DNA of 23,004 nucleotides, taken from the IMG/VR virus record IMGVR_UViG_3300031977_001327, positions 1-23,004 of that record. One strand, given 5' to 3'. Positions 1 through 8,135 of the stretch are shown here, piece by piece (position 1 is the stretch's first letter; the number at the start of each line of letters is the position of its first letter). The notes beneath the pieces are model-generated. The model saw nothing but the letters and a program-made list of their open reading frames with translations, was not told the DNA's origin and made no database searches. The position numbers and the translations under genes were made by a program. Source of the stretch: a virus.

Positions 1-248
1 GTAATATATTTGAATGATATGAAAGGTACATTATAATAATGACATACTTTAGCAAGAGCATATGCTTCCATATCTACAACTTCACCATATTTATTCATAA
101 GGTTCCATTGTTCAGAAGTAGATAGCTGTGTTTTCTTTACATAGTTCCAGGCAGCAGCAAGGTTTTCATTGTAGTTAGTTTTGTTACCAGTTGCATATTC
201 ATCTGGACTAACTCTAGTTGCTTTGTCTTCATCTATAAAAAAAGACAT
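1..248 (-). CDS. N-terminal part of late gene after gp15-like protein (gp16-like position), cut by window edge
   Basis: An 82-codon open frame runs from an ATG at 248 off the left edge. The start is fixed by an AGGAG ribosome binding site that overlaps the stop of the upstream gene, with a 3-nt gap. Position alone, directly after the gp15-like gene, predicts the large gp16-like internal virion protein. The first 55 or so residues (NYNENLAAAWNYVKK, then LSTSEQWNLM) read like the start of such a protein. The last part, VVDMEAYALAKVC followed by HYYNVPFISFKYI, closely resembles the conserved C-terminal block of MTA/SAH nucleosidases and related nucleoside phosphorylases (E. coli Pfs has a VEMEATAIAHVCHNFNVPF block). 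In that family about 170 residues precede this block, but only about 58 do here. A gene fusion, a junction with host DNA, an assembly chimera or chance similarity are all possible. The gene is certain; its function is open. Confidence 0.7.
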   Translation of the reverse strand, partial: MSFFIDEDKATRVSPDEYATGNKTNYNENLAAAWNYVKKTQLSTSEQWNLMNKYGEVVDMEAYALAKVCHYYNVPFISFKYI

Positions 249-251
249 AGA

Positions 252-2327
252 TTACTCCTGTATTTTAGATTTTATTAAATTTAAATCTAGGATTAGCGGT
301 TGTTGAGTTCCTTTAAATAAATCAAAATTTTTAGTCATTACATATCTTGGTTGACCTTTGAACGGATGGTTAGTTAATGAAATCATATACCGACCATTAC
401 CTACTGCAACAAATTCTGGGTTTTCATTATTTTTAAATATATCAATTGATCTGATAGAACCATCTCTTATAGATGCTCCAACACCTTCTTGATTACCAAT
501 AGCCTGTTTAAATAACTCTGGGTCTTGTCTTAATCTTTCTACAATGTTTGAAAATTGTCCTTGTTTTACAAATGAAGGTATAGAAATAAATGTACCATTA
601 TATTTATCTAATCCACCATAATTATCAATTTTACCAGCAGCTAAATTAATTGCATTTTCAAAAATATTTTTTTTGAAAGTTACATCTGTCTCTCCTTTAA
701 TATACATTTCATAAGCATAAATATATTCAGCAGCTTCAATAATGGCATTATAAGTTTCTGGATTATTTGGATAAGCTTCTCTATATTTTGCAACAGTAGA
801 TTTATAAGTGCTTTCAGATTTTTTAATACCTGGTGAAATGTTTTTGTTTTTAACAATATCGTAACCACTAATAGCTTTTTTAAATCCTTCTCCATACTGA
901 CCAGTTTGATTAAATAAACCACCTATATAAGCAAAGAATTTATTTTTAGGTGCAATTTCTGAAAAGACACGTCCAGCATCTTGACCAAATGTTTTATTAA
1001 TTGTTGATAACACTCTAACTAACTGATCTTTATTTCTATTGTTTTCAAAAAAATCAGTCAATTGTGATTTTTCATCTTCACTAAAATATTTAGTTTCAAC
1101 TCCATAAAATGCTGAAATAGATTTAGCCTGGATAATTCTTTCACTCATTGCATTAGCAACTGTATCTGATTGCGCAGGATTATTTAATAAATCAGTAATA
1201 GGTAAAGCGCTAACATTGTTAAATACACCAATATTTTTTGCAGTAGTGATTGGGTCTTTAATTAAACTGCTTGATATTTCATTATAAAAATCTCTAATAA
1301 CTTCAGATTTTAATACTATATCTGGGTCTGCACCTTCTTTAACAGTAAGTGCTGCAGAGTTTGCTTTAGATAATTCTTGATAATTCATTGTTTTTAATTC
1401 AGATAAAACTTGTCCTTTTAATAAAATTTTGTTTGCTCTATCTAAAATAGAATTATCTTGTGTTGAAGCAGCTTCATCAATTATGTTTTCTAAAACACTT
1501 ACATCTGGAAGACTGTAATCTTTCAATTGATCTTCCATAACCTTTAAAGTTTCTTTAGCAGTTTCATTTATAGTTTGTCTATTTTTTCCTGCATAAGCTT
1601 TTAGTTTTTCTATTGTATCTAAATTATTTATATTTTTAATTGCATTAGCTAAACCTTCTTCTGGGTTTACATCTATTTCTCTTTTTGCTTTATAAAAATC
1701 TATATCATCATAAGAACCCTTTTTTACTTTTTCTGAGTCTGGACCAAATAGATTTTGAAATTTAGATGAATTTAAAATATTATTTAAATCATTTAATGCT
1801 AAATCTTTTAGCTCTTGGGTCTCACCATAGACAACATCCTTTTTTAACTTTTCAATATTTTCTAATTCTAGTGTTTGGGATTTTATAATAAAAGCTTTGT
1901 TAGAGTTTTTTCTAACAACTATACCATCTTTAATTTCTTGTTTTTTTAAATATGAGTCAAATAATTTTTTAGAAAATCTATGTTTAAAATTACCACCAAC
2001 ATTAATTTTAGCTTTTGTTAAAGCATTATTATAATATTTAACTGCTTCATCTGGGTCATCTATCATGCCAGCTTTTTCAACTGCCATAGATAAACCTTCA
2101 AAATTTTCATTACCTTCTAATATTTGTCTTGATTTTTCTAATACTTCATTTTCTGATTTTCTAGTTTCTATTTCTGCATAAAGTTTTGTAGCAGTTTGTG
2201 CAGCTCCTTTAAATGCAGTTCCTATTTGTGCAGCTGTCGCCTGGCTAACTCTCATTCCAGACGTTGTAGGTCTAGCAGCTATTTCAGAAGTAGGTTTAAC
2301 TTGTGTTTCATAAATCTTAATTGCCAT
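252..2327 (-). CDS. gp15-like internal virion (core) protein
   Basis: This 691-residue protein lies between the gp14-like gene and the cut gp16-like gene, the place of T7 gene 15, whose product is an ejected core protein that helps DNA enter the cell. No signal peptide, membrane span or enzyme motif was seen. The protein is hydrophilic, Lys/Asn/Glu-rich and apparently mostly helical, as expected for an internal core protein. The ATG follows the gp14-like stop by 1 nt, and its GGAG ribosome binding site lies inside the end of that gene. The same GGAGTAATCTA string precedes the next gene. The assignment rests on order and length (T7 gp15 is about 750 residues) rather than on a recognised motif. 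Confidence 0.7.
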   Translation of the reverse strand: MAIKIYETQVKPTSEIAARPTTSGMRVSQATAAQIGTAFKGAAQTATKLYAEIETRKSENEVLEKSRQILEGNENFEGLSMAVEKAGMIDDPDEAVKYYNNALTKAKINVGGNFKHRFSKKLFDSYLKKQEIKDGIVVRKNSNKAFIIKSQTLELENIEKLKKDVVYGETQELKDLALNDLNNILNSSKFQNLFGPDSEKVKKGSYDDIDFYKAKREIDVNPEEGLANAIKNINNLDTIEKLKAYAGKNRQTINETAKETLKVMEDQLKDYSLPDVSVLENIIDEAASTQDNSILDRANKILLKGQVLSELKTMNYQELSKANSAALTVKEGADPDIVLKSEVIRDFYNEISSSLIKDPITTAKNIGVFNNVSALPITDLLNNPAQSDTVANAMSERIIQAKSISAFYGVETKYFSEDEKSQLTDFFENNRNKDQLVRVLSTINKTFGQDAGRVFSEIAPKNKFFAYIGGLFNQTGQYGEGFKKAISGYDIVKNKNISPGIKKSESTYKSTVAKYREAYPNNPETYNAIIEAAEYIYAYEMYIKGETDVTFKKNIFENAINLAAGKIDNYGGLDKYNGTFISIPSFVKQGQFSNIVERLRQDPELFKQAIGNQEGVGASIRDGSIRSIDIFKNNENPEFVAVGNGRYMISLTNHPFKGQPRYVMTKNFDLFKGTQQPLILDLNLIKSKIQE

Positions 2328-2328
2328 A

Positions 2329-2775
2329 TTAGATTACTCCTACTGTTGATGCGTCCGTTAAAAGACTAGATGCCGCTCTAAAGTAACTTGCGGTTTTAGC
2401 AACTCTACCTCTATATCGTTCAACATTTGCTTCTGCTCTTTGCATAATTGCATCATTTATTCCTTGGTCTCTAGCAATCTCAGCATTGTATTGCATCATG
2501 TCTCTATCAGTATCAACCATAATTTGATTTTCTAATGCTAAAGAATATGCTGAACCAGAAAATTCTACTCCTGCTCCTGCAAAAGAAGTTTCTAATGCAC
2601 CTCTTTGTTTTTCAGCAAAATAATCAAAACGTGGTAAATCGTATTGTTCAAATACTTTATAACCTTGTTCGGCTTGTTGTTCTTTTAATTTTGCATCTCG
2701 ATCAAGTAAAGCTGCATTGTAATTAGAAGCTTTTGCTGCTGCATCACCTGCAATTAAATCACCAAAAAAACTCAT
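2329..2775 (-). CDS. gp14-like internal virion protein B
   Basis: This 148-residue protein begins MSFFGDLIAGDAAAKASNYNAALLD. It continues with a long Ala/Glu/Gln-rich helical stretch (about residues 20-60 and 85-135) and a Gly/Ser-rich turn (AGAGVEFSGSA). This pattern is typical of podovirus internal proteins in the gp14 position, which form part of the ejected channel. It sits between the gp13-like and gp15-like genes. Its ATG overlaps the gp13-like stop in an ATGA junction, so translation is probably coupled. T7 gp14 is somewhat longer (about 196 residues). The name comes from gene order and character, not from a diagnostic motif. Confidence 0.7.
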   Translation of the reverse strand: MSFFGDLIAGDAAAKASNYNAALLDRDAKLKEQQAEQGYKVFEQYDLPRFDYFAEKQRGALETSFAGAGVEFSGSAYSLALENQIMVDTDRDMMQYNAEIARDQGINDAIMQRAEANVERYRGRVAKTASYFRAASSLLTDASTVGVI

Positions 2776-3215
2776 ACTATTATCCTCGCATATCTTATAT
2801 AATTTGAACCATCTGGACCGTAATACTTCATTAATCCTTCTTTTTCAAATCCTAACCATTCAGCAAATTTATGACCTAGTTTAAAATCTGCTTTTACGTT
2901 AGTTTGTATTCTTTTTACTTTAGAAGTTTTAACAAGTATATCAAATTTTTCTTTAAAATTTCTAGCCATAGATACTCTATATTTCCAAACATCTTTAGTA
3001 GCCATAACCCACCCTTCGGCTACACCATCCCACAGCAAGTAAATGCCGCCTGCCGCTATTGGCTTGTGATTTGCAAGCGCTGTAAACGACATCCCAACTC
3101 TTTCTAAATACTGAGCATATTTTCTATGCTCTGGTTTTAAATAAAGTTCTTGTGCATTAAGCTGTTGGCTTAATATAAATTTTGCGTGTTCTGACTTAAA
3201 AGGAATTATATCCAT
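2772..3215 (-). CDS. gp13-like protein with GNAT-type acyltransferase fold
   Basis: This 147-residue protein resembles the T7 gp13-type family (formerly DUF2833), whose members look like small GNAT N-acetyltransferases. Visible family traits are the beta-strand segment AAGGIYLLW near residue 55, the run of basic residues around MARNFKEKFD, and the end block FAEWLGFEKEGLMKYYG, which matches the C-terminal GNAT motif where a GF precedes an acidic/basic pair. The acetyl-CoA loop (Q/RxxGxG/A) is not clear, so enzyme activity is doubtful. In T7, gp13 is needed for virion maturation although it is not a major virion part. The start forms a TAATG junction with the stop of tail tubular protein B, and the end overlaps the gp14-like start by 4 nt. 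Confidence 0.75.
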   Translation of the reverse strand: MDIIPFKSEHAKFILSQQLNAQELYLKPEHRKYAQYLERVGMSFTALANHKPIAAGGIYLLWDGVAEGWVMATKDVWKYRVSMARNFKEKFDILVKTSKVKRIQTNVKADFKLGHKFAEWLGFEKEGLMKYYGPDGSNYIRYARIIV

Positions 3216-5224
3216 TAAGTATCGTATAGCTCCAATCTTGCGTAAATTGCTAAGACAGTCATAGGTAAAGGTTGATCTTGTTTTACTACTACAAAACCAT
3301 CTGTACCATAATCGCTCGGAAACTCGGTAGACTTATCTCCTGTAAACAAAGGAACAGGTGCGGTCATGGCAGCTGAACTATCTCTAAATGGAATAATATC
3401 CAAAGTATTTTCATTGGGTCCTACCTTAGCACCTACTGTTTCAAAAAATCTTACTGTTACATCATAAATTCTTTTTGTTTTAGTTTGGTCAGTAATTCCT
3501 CCACCCTCATCTATTCTCATAGTTTTTAATAATGAGTCATAACCTAGACCAACAACTGCATCGGTAGTTGCTATATCTAGTGATATAGAACCAGAACTGA
3601 CTACCTTATCTGGGTGTGTTGCACCATTAATGATAATTTTTACTGTTTCACCTTCTAAGTGATCTAATCCACTTAATGTACTCGTTGAAGAACCAGAATA
3701 AGTTAATCCACTATCTACAAAATGTATTTCTTCTAAGTCTGAACTAAAATTATATGGTGTTAAATATTCAACATATTTTTTAGTAGCACCATTAATTGTT
3801 CTTTCAACTATAACCCATACTTGGTCTTCATCAGTATCAATATCAATAACAGCAATTGATTTACATTTAGCATCAGTTCCACCAAAGTCATGTTCATGCC
3901 AGGCTACTACATCTTGTAATCTATTGTAAGTCATGCCTACTAAACTTCCATCTACTCTTACACACCAAACAATACTAAAAGGTTCTTGTTGATAATCCAT
4001 TTGAACAATGCCTGATAAAGTTATGTTTTCTGAAAGGATGGTAAGGTCTGGTGCTATGTAACCGTCTGTATCAAAGTTATAAGCTAATTCTCTAATTTTT
4101 CTTTTAGCTCTTTGAACAAACAAAGTTGAGTTACCAATTGATATTCCATCTATTCCTGCAGAACCATAGTTAGATTGTTTTCTAATATTTAGATTAGTAG
4201 GGGTTATAGGAGCCGTAGTTCCTCCAGACGTTACAGTAAATTCTCCACCTGTTGTCATTACAATTAAAGTTCTTGTAGCTTTAATAGATTGAATTGCGTT
4301 TACTTGGTTAGATGCAATTGTATAAATCATTGCAGAACTATCTGTAGTAGCTCCATGGTAATTATCATCCATATTTTCATAATCACCAGATACTGAAAAA
4401 AATAATGTTTGTGGTTGATCTGTAGTTCCTGCAAATACTAATCGTTGTTCAAAGAAGGTTACGCATCTTGGATGACCTGTGGTATCAGAGAATGAACCCA
4501 TTGCAAAATCATCAGTTGCAGAACCAGAAGATATTACCGATTGTACGGTACCCGATACAGAGGTTGAAGACGTATATCCTGTAATTTTAACATGACCATC
4601 TTTAATGTGAACTAATCTTCCAACATCAGTAGATAAAAAACCTTGGTTAGAATTAACACCTGTTGTTGATGATAAAGTTAATACAGTTGAAGCACCTTCT
4701 GCAGTATGAGAACTTGTCATAGTTGTAGAAGTAGTATTATGATCTTGAAAGGGACCATTTAAAAAATCAACTGTAGTTAGTGTCCAGGACGTATGACCTG
4801 TACGAGATAATTTTCTAACGGCATGATTTGGGTGGCATAAGTACATTACGTCAGCAGATTGCGCAAATTTTATATCAAACAATTCTGCTTCTAAGTATGG
4901 TGAACTAATTTCATAAGGTGAACCACCAGAAGAAATTTGACCATCATCTTTATAAAAACGAATATACTGATTACCAAATTCTAAAATATAAGTTTGAGTA
5001 GTTGAAAAAGAAAATGGAATAAGTCTGGTAGCTTTAGAACTATCTTTTACTTCAGATACAAAATGAGTTCCAGGTCTTCTAGTAATTGGACCATGAGGTT
5101 GAACTACAAAATTGTTTATTGTTTTACCAGATGAAAAATATTTTTGAAAGTCTGTACGACCTTCCATTCTAGGTGATAATTGTCCAGCAGTAAAACTTGG
5201 TACTGATACAAGTGTCTTTGGCAT
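3215..5224 (-). CDS. Tail tubular protein B (T7 gp12-like)
   Basis: This 669-residue protein begins with the typical gp12-family opening: VPSFTAGQLSPRMEGRTDF, then KYFSSGKTINNFVV and GPITRRPGTHFV. This is the conserved start of podovirus tail tubular B/nozzle proteins. Further family features are an early segment ending FGNQYIRFYKDDGQI, a central FEQRLVFAGT near residue 260 and many beta-rich Ser/Thr segments. The protein should form the hexameric nozzle below tail tubular protein A and carry fibre attachments. The gene follows tail tubular A by 1 nt and ends in a TAATG junction with the gp13-like gene. T7 gp12 is about 790 residues, so this is a slightly short but complete member. Confidence 0.92.
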   Translation of the reverse strand: MPKTLVSVPSFTAGQLSPRMEGRTDFQKYFSSGKTINNFVVQPHGPITRRPGTHFVSEVKDSSKATRLIPFSFSTTQTYILEFGNQYIRFYKDDGQISSGGSPYEISSPYLEAELFDIKFAQSADVMYLCHPNHAVRKLSRTGHTSWTLTTVDFLNGPFQDHNTTSTTMTSSHTAEGASTVLTLSSTTGVNSNQGFLSTDVGRLVHIKDGHVKITGYTSSTSVSGTVQSVISSGSATDDFAMGSFSDTTGHPRCVTFFEQRLVFAGTTDQPQTLFFSVSGDYENMDDNYHGATTDSSAMIYTIASNQVNAIQSIKATRTLIVMTTGGEFTVTSGGTTAPITPTNLNIRKQSNYGSAGIDGISIGNSTLFVQRAKRKIRELAYNFDTDGYIAPDLTILSENITLSGIVQMDYQQEPFSIVWCVRVDGSLVGMTYNRLQDVVAWHEHDFGGTDAKCKSIAVIDIDTDEDQVWVIVERTINGATKKYVEYLTPYNFSSDLEEIHFVDSGLTYSGSSTSTLSGLDHLEGETVKIIINGATHPDKVVSSGSISLDIATTDAVVGLGYDSLLKTMRIDEGGGITDQTKTKRIYDVTVRFFETVGAKVGPNENTLDIIPFRDSSAAMTAPVPLFTGDKSTEFPSDYGTDGFVVVKQDQPLPMTVLAIYARLELYDT

Positions 5225-5225
5225 T

Positions 5226-5807
5226 TTATAACCTACTATTTATAAAATCTTCTGAAGAAATATTATCTGTTGGACCTAGGGTAGCATCGGTATTGTAACC
5301 TTCACCAGCATCCGCATGTCTAGCTTCAGATAATTTTAATTGATATTTCTCTGCCATTCTTTGTTGTAAGGTTGCATTAGCAGTAACCGCATAAGCAATA
5401 TCAGAAGCAAGCGCTGCAGAAATACTTTCTCTTAATAAAACATCCATCTCATTAGGGTCAGTAATTCTTGCAACGTAAACTAATTTTACACTTGTATCGT
5501 TAGTTAAAATTTTACGTCCTTCAATTTTATAATTGGAGTCATAATTTTGTATTGTTAAAACTCTTAGACAATCAGAAGGTAAAGTATATTGTTTAGTAAA
5601 ACCCCAATCTGGATTAACTGTATCTGCAGCTAAAGTTTGTCTTTTTATTGCTGAGTTCCAAGGATGCGCTCTTAATACACTATCTTTAACGGTCTCATAT
5701 CTCGCATTACATAGTCTGCCATTTTTAGAATTTTCTGTTAGAGATAAAATAGTTGATGCACCTAATTGATTTAGTGCTGAGTTACAAATTTCTATTACAC
5801 TAGCCAT
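5226..5807 (-). CDS. Tail tubular protein A (T7 gp11-like)
   Basis: This 193-residue protein matches the gp11 family: the start ASVIEICNSALNQLGA, then CNARYETVKDSVLRAHPWN, then YTLPSDCLRVL, all conserved blocks of podovirus tail tubular protein A. The length equals that of T7 gp11 (about 196). The product forms the dodecameric ring joining portal and nozzle. Its ATG overlaps the end of the preceding 71-aa gene by 8 nt, with a GGAG ribosome binding site inside that gene, and the tail tubular B gene follows 1 nt after its stop. Confidence 0.92.
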   Translation of the reverse strand: MASVIEICNSALNQLGASTILSLTENSKNGRLCNARYETVKDSVLRAHPWNSAIKRQTLAADTVNPDWGFTKQYTLPSDCLRVLTIQNYDSNYKIEGRKILTNDTSVKLVYVARITDPNEMDVLLRESISAALASDIAYAVTANATLQQRMAEKYQLKLSEARHADAGEGYNTDATLGPTDNISSEDFINSRL

Positions 5808-6015
5808 CTTTTTTATTCTCCTTAATTATATATTTTCTTCTAATCTTTCTATCATTTTCTAATGCAAAAATCTCTTTTTCAGTTTTCTCAAGTTTTGCAT
5901 CAAAACCATGATGTATTTTAGCAGTATTTTTAAATCTATCTACTAAAACATACCTATACACATAATTCTCTTTTTTAAAATGTAATACAGGTTTTAAATC
6001 TTTTATTGTCTTCAT
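5800..6015 (-). CDS. Small unknown protein between capsid and tail tubular A genes
   Basis: This 71-residue, strongly basic protein (start MKTIKDLKPVLHFKKENYVY, end IIKENKKDG) has no family I recognise. It lies in the late operon between major capsid and tail tubular protein A and overlaps the latter by 8 nt, which supports its being translated. Its start codon lies 7 nt after a strong hairpin (6023-6042), and no clear ribosome binding site is visible. Translation may therefore depend on the hairpin or on readthrough from the capsid gene. Confidence 0.65.
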   Translation of the reverse strand: MKTIKDLKPVLHFKKENYVYRYVLVDRFKNTAKIHHGFDAKLEKTEKEIFALENDRKIRRKYIIKENKKDG

Positions 6016-6022
6016 AATGTGA

Positions 6023-6042
6023 TGAGGGGATTGCTCCCCTCA
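6023..6042 (-). terminator. Strong hairpin with GCAA tetraloop just after the capsid gene
   Basis: On the minus (transcribed) strand the bases read TGAGGGGAGCAATCCCCTCA, an 8-bp perfect stem closed by a GCAA (GNRA) tetraloop. It starts 12 nt after the capsid stop and ends 7 nt before the next ATG. T7 has its transcription terminator at the same place, after gene 10. No U-run follows here, so it may be a weak terminator, an mRNA 3' stabiliser or a translation-control hairpin. Confidence 0.7.
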
Positions 6043-6054
6043 CCAAGCTAATGA

Positions 6055-6930
6055 TTATTCGTTACATCTAATCTCAACTACTTTGTCTTCTTCCATTCTA
6101 GTAGCACCAATTGCCATAGAATAGTAAACTTGTGTAGCATAAGATTTATCATTTCTTTCATCAATTCTAGCTTTTACGTCAGAACCGATTGCAAGTTTTA
6201 CAGCATCTTCAGTAAACGCGAAGATTTTTCTATCGTCTGTATTAGTTGCATCGAAAGATAGTCTTGTAGACATGATGAACTGGAAACCCATAAACGAGTT
6301 AATATCACCTTGAGCAAGAGCTTTAACTGTGTTGAAGTCAGAGCTTTTTACTTCTGTAGTGTTTAACAAGTCTTGGATTTGTTTTGGACCACAAACGATG
6401 TACTTTTTGATTGAAGGGTCAACATCATTATTATCTAAGATGTATTTCGCTTCTAAAAGTTTCGCTACTGTTAATCCATCAGTTTGGTTTACAGTTGCAC
6501 CAATTTTTTGTGCTGCTGGTAGAGAAGTAGTAGTTCCACCTGCAACACCTGTAGCTGCATCTGCATCAAAAGCAGAAATGATAACATCATCCATACTTCT
6601 ACCCATAGCAGCAGCCGCAGCTTTTGCATAAGATGAAGTTGGGTCAATTAACATTCTTACTTTGTCTAGATCGTCAATAAGATCAGCCCACTCGTAATCT
6701 GCAAGAGATACACGTCTTCTAGAGTGGGGTGTATCTACTTGAGGAGTTGCGCCGTGTCTTGTTGTTCGAGCAACAGCTGCTGTAGCACCGATTTGGTCGA
6801 AGAAAGCATTTTTTCCTCTAACCGTTTCGACATCAACAGCACCTCTTAACTTACTCCCCATTTGTTGAGCAAGCATAGTAACATTTGAAGAATATTGTTC
6901 TACAAATGCTGTAGTTATTTGAGTTGACAT
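6055..6930 (-). CDS. Major capsid protein (T7 gp10-like position)
   Basis: This 291-residue protein has the features of podovirus major capsid proteins. These include an N-terminal FVEQYSSNVTMLAQQMGSKL segment, the GATPQVDTPHSRRRVSLADYEWADLID block (residues about 60-87) and the central DPTSSYAKAAAAAMGRSMDD helix, and its C-terminal half is rich in Ala/Thr. It lies right after the scaffold gene and ahead of the tail genes. A strong AAGGAG ribosome binding site precedes the ATG. A 145-nt leader upstream and a hairpin downstream suggest this gene has its own RNA-level control, fitting the large amount of product needed. Confidence 0.93.
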   Translation of the reverse strand: MSTQITTAFVEQYSSNVTMLAQQMGSKLRGAVDVETVRGKNAFFDQIGATAAVARTTRHGATPQVDTPHSRRRVSLADYEWADLIDDLDKVRMLIDPTSSYAKAAAAAMGRSMDDVIISAFDADAATGVAGGTTTSLPAAQKIGATVNQTDGLTVAKLLEAKYILDNNDVDPSIKKYIVCGPKQIQDLLNTTEVKSSDFNTVKALAQGDINSFMGFQFIMSTRLSFDATNTDDRKIFAFTEDAVKLAIGSDVKARIDERNDKSYATQVYYSMAIGATRMEEDKVVEIRCNE

Positions 6931-7075
6931 AATTTATGTCTCCTTTTTTGTGTTGTGTTAATGTTAAAATAATCGGTTGATTGTCCTTGCGGGTCGTCCT
7001 AAATTTTTAACCTCTCGGTCTTTTGTCTTTCCAAAATGCCAAACGGGTCTTTCGATTATCCGTTATTCAAATTTA
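6931..7075 (-). promoter_or_regulatory. 145-nt leader between scaffold and capsid genes
   Basis: This is the longest gap inside the packed virion block. Read on the minus strand it ends in AAAAAAGGAGACATAAATT before the capsid ATG. Possible paired segments are GTTAAAA with TTTTAAC, and ATAATCG with CGATTAT. The string AAAGAC occurs twice and AGGAC occurs twice. No convincing -35/-10 pair was found. A leader that regulates capsid translation or RNA stability is the simplest reading, but this is inference. Confidence 0.4.
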
Positions 7076-7918
7076 CTATACTGAGTTGTGTTTCAAAGCA
7101 AGTAAATCTTGAACCTCTTGAACAGCCAAAGCATGACCTGGATGATTTTTATTCCAGTATGCTGAACCTTCTTGTTGTAAACTAGCGATCTGTTTATCAA
7201 TTTCAGCAGGTGTCATGTATTGTGGTCCTTGTGCTGCTACTAATTTATCTTCACCTAAATCATTAGCTATATTAGCAAAAGCTTTGATAAAGTCTGGATG
7301 ATCTCCAATTTTGGTTCCATCTGATAAAGTTAAATGTGCAAAGTCATCATTGATATATTTGTTAGCAATGGTACTTGCTTGTTGAACTTTATTATCAAAT
7401 GCAGCACCCCATTCTTTTTTAAGAGTTTGTTCTGCATTAATTCTACCTTGTTCAGATTTTGAATTTAAATCTTCAATATAATTTTGCGTCATATCGTTAT
7501 AAAAATTCATTATCGCTTCTGCTTGTTTAGGTAATAAACCATTTTTATGTGCAGTCTCTTTAAAACCTTTAAGAGCATTTTCATCAATGTTAGAATTTTC
7601 TTTTAAATTAAATTCATAAGCATCTGGGTTTTCGGGTCTACCTAATTTACTATAAACTGCTTGCCAATCTTCATCCGTTGCAAATTTATTAGGAACAGGA
7701 ATTTTATCCGCTCCTACTAATTTTTGTGCATGGATATAAGATTTAGCTAATCCAGGTATATCTTGTATAGACTCTAAAGCTTTTTCAGCTTTTAAATCAT
7801 CTGGTAAACTATCTTTCCAATTAGAAATTTGTTCTGTTATTGGTGGTGTATTACTTAACTCTGTAACATTATTGTCAGACGCAACTTGTGGTTCCGCTAC
7901 CTGTGTTTCGTTACTCAT
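7076..7918 (-). CDS. Capsid assembly scaffolding protein (T7 gp9-like)
   Basis: This 280-residue acidic protein lies between portal-side genes and the major capsid gene, the place of T7 gene 9. It starts with a disordered stretch rich in Glu/Thr/Asn and then has blocks typical of podovirus scaffolds: WKDSLPDDLKAEKALESIQD, GLAKSYIHAQKLVGADKIPVP, then GRPENPDAYEF and a helix containing GLLPKQAEAIMNFY. The C-terminal third is helical, ending in SAYWNKNHPGHALAVQEVQDL. Scaffold proteins of this type assemble inside the procapsid and leave before DNA packaging. The start overlaps the end of the preceding gene by 8 nt, with a GGAG ribosome binding site. Confidence 0.9.
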   Translation of the reverse strand: MSNETQVAEPQVASDNNVTELSNTPPITEQISNWKDSLPDDLKAEKALESIQDIPGLAKSYIHAQKLVGADKIPVPNKFATDEDWQAVYSKLGRPENPDAYEFNLKENSNIDENALKGFKETAHKNGLLPKQAEAIMNFYNDMTQNYIEDLNSKSEQGRINAEQTLKKEWGAAFDNKVQQASTIANKYINDDFAHLTLSDGTKIGDHPDFIKAFANIANDLGEDKLVAAQGPQYMTPAEIDKQIASLQQEGSAYWNKNHPGHALAVQEVQDLLALKHNSV

Positions 7919-8135
7919 GGTTTTCTCCTTTAGGGTTTTTGTTTATGATTGATTTAATAAAAAGAACAACTTGTCTTTGTCCTTCTCTGTAAGATGTTTC
8001 GTGCGGGTCTGTTGAAAAAGATGTGTGATGCACGTTACATCTTTTTTCTAAGTCTTTTAGAACGGTTTTACCATCTTCTGACTTAAAAACTCTTTGATAT
8101 GTTTTTGTTAATTCAGCTATATCTTTTTTATTCAC
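7911..8135 (-). CDS. Small Bbp19-like phage protein
   Basis: This 74-residue protein has the pattern of the Bbp19-like family, a small protein usually found beside portal genes in podoviruses: YQRVFKSEDGKTVLKDLEKRC near the start, then SFSTDPHETSYREGQRQVVLFI. The F-x-S-x-D-G-K-x-V-L-x-D-L core and the later R-E-G-x-R segment are the recognisable parts. Its function is not established. It overlaps the portal gene by 8 nt at its start and the scaffold gene by 8 nt at its end. Confidence 0.7.
   Translation of the reverse strand: MNKKDIAELTKTYQRVFKSEDGKTVLKDLEKRCNVHHTSFSTDPHETSYREGQRQVVLFIKSIINKNPKGENHE

Noticed and set aside
680-922. Antisense open frame inside the gp15-like gene
   Set aside because: Low-complexity Leu/Lys product, a mirror of the real minus-strand gene, with no ribosome binding site or conserved pattern.
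6329-6631. 100-codon plus-strand frame opposite the capsid gene
   Set aside because: The minus-strand frame is a clear capsid protein; this frame is its complement with an Ala-rich artefact end.
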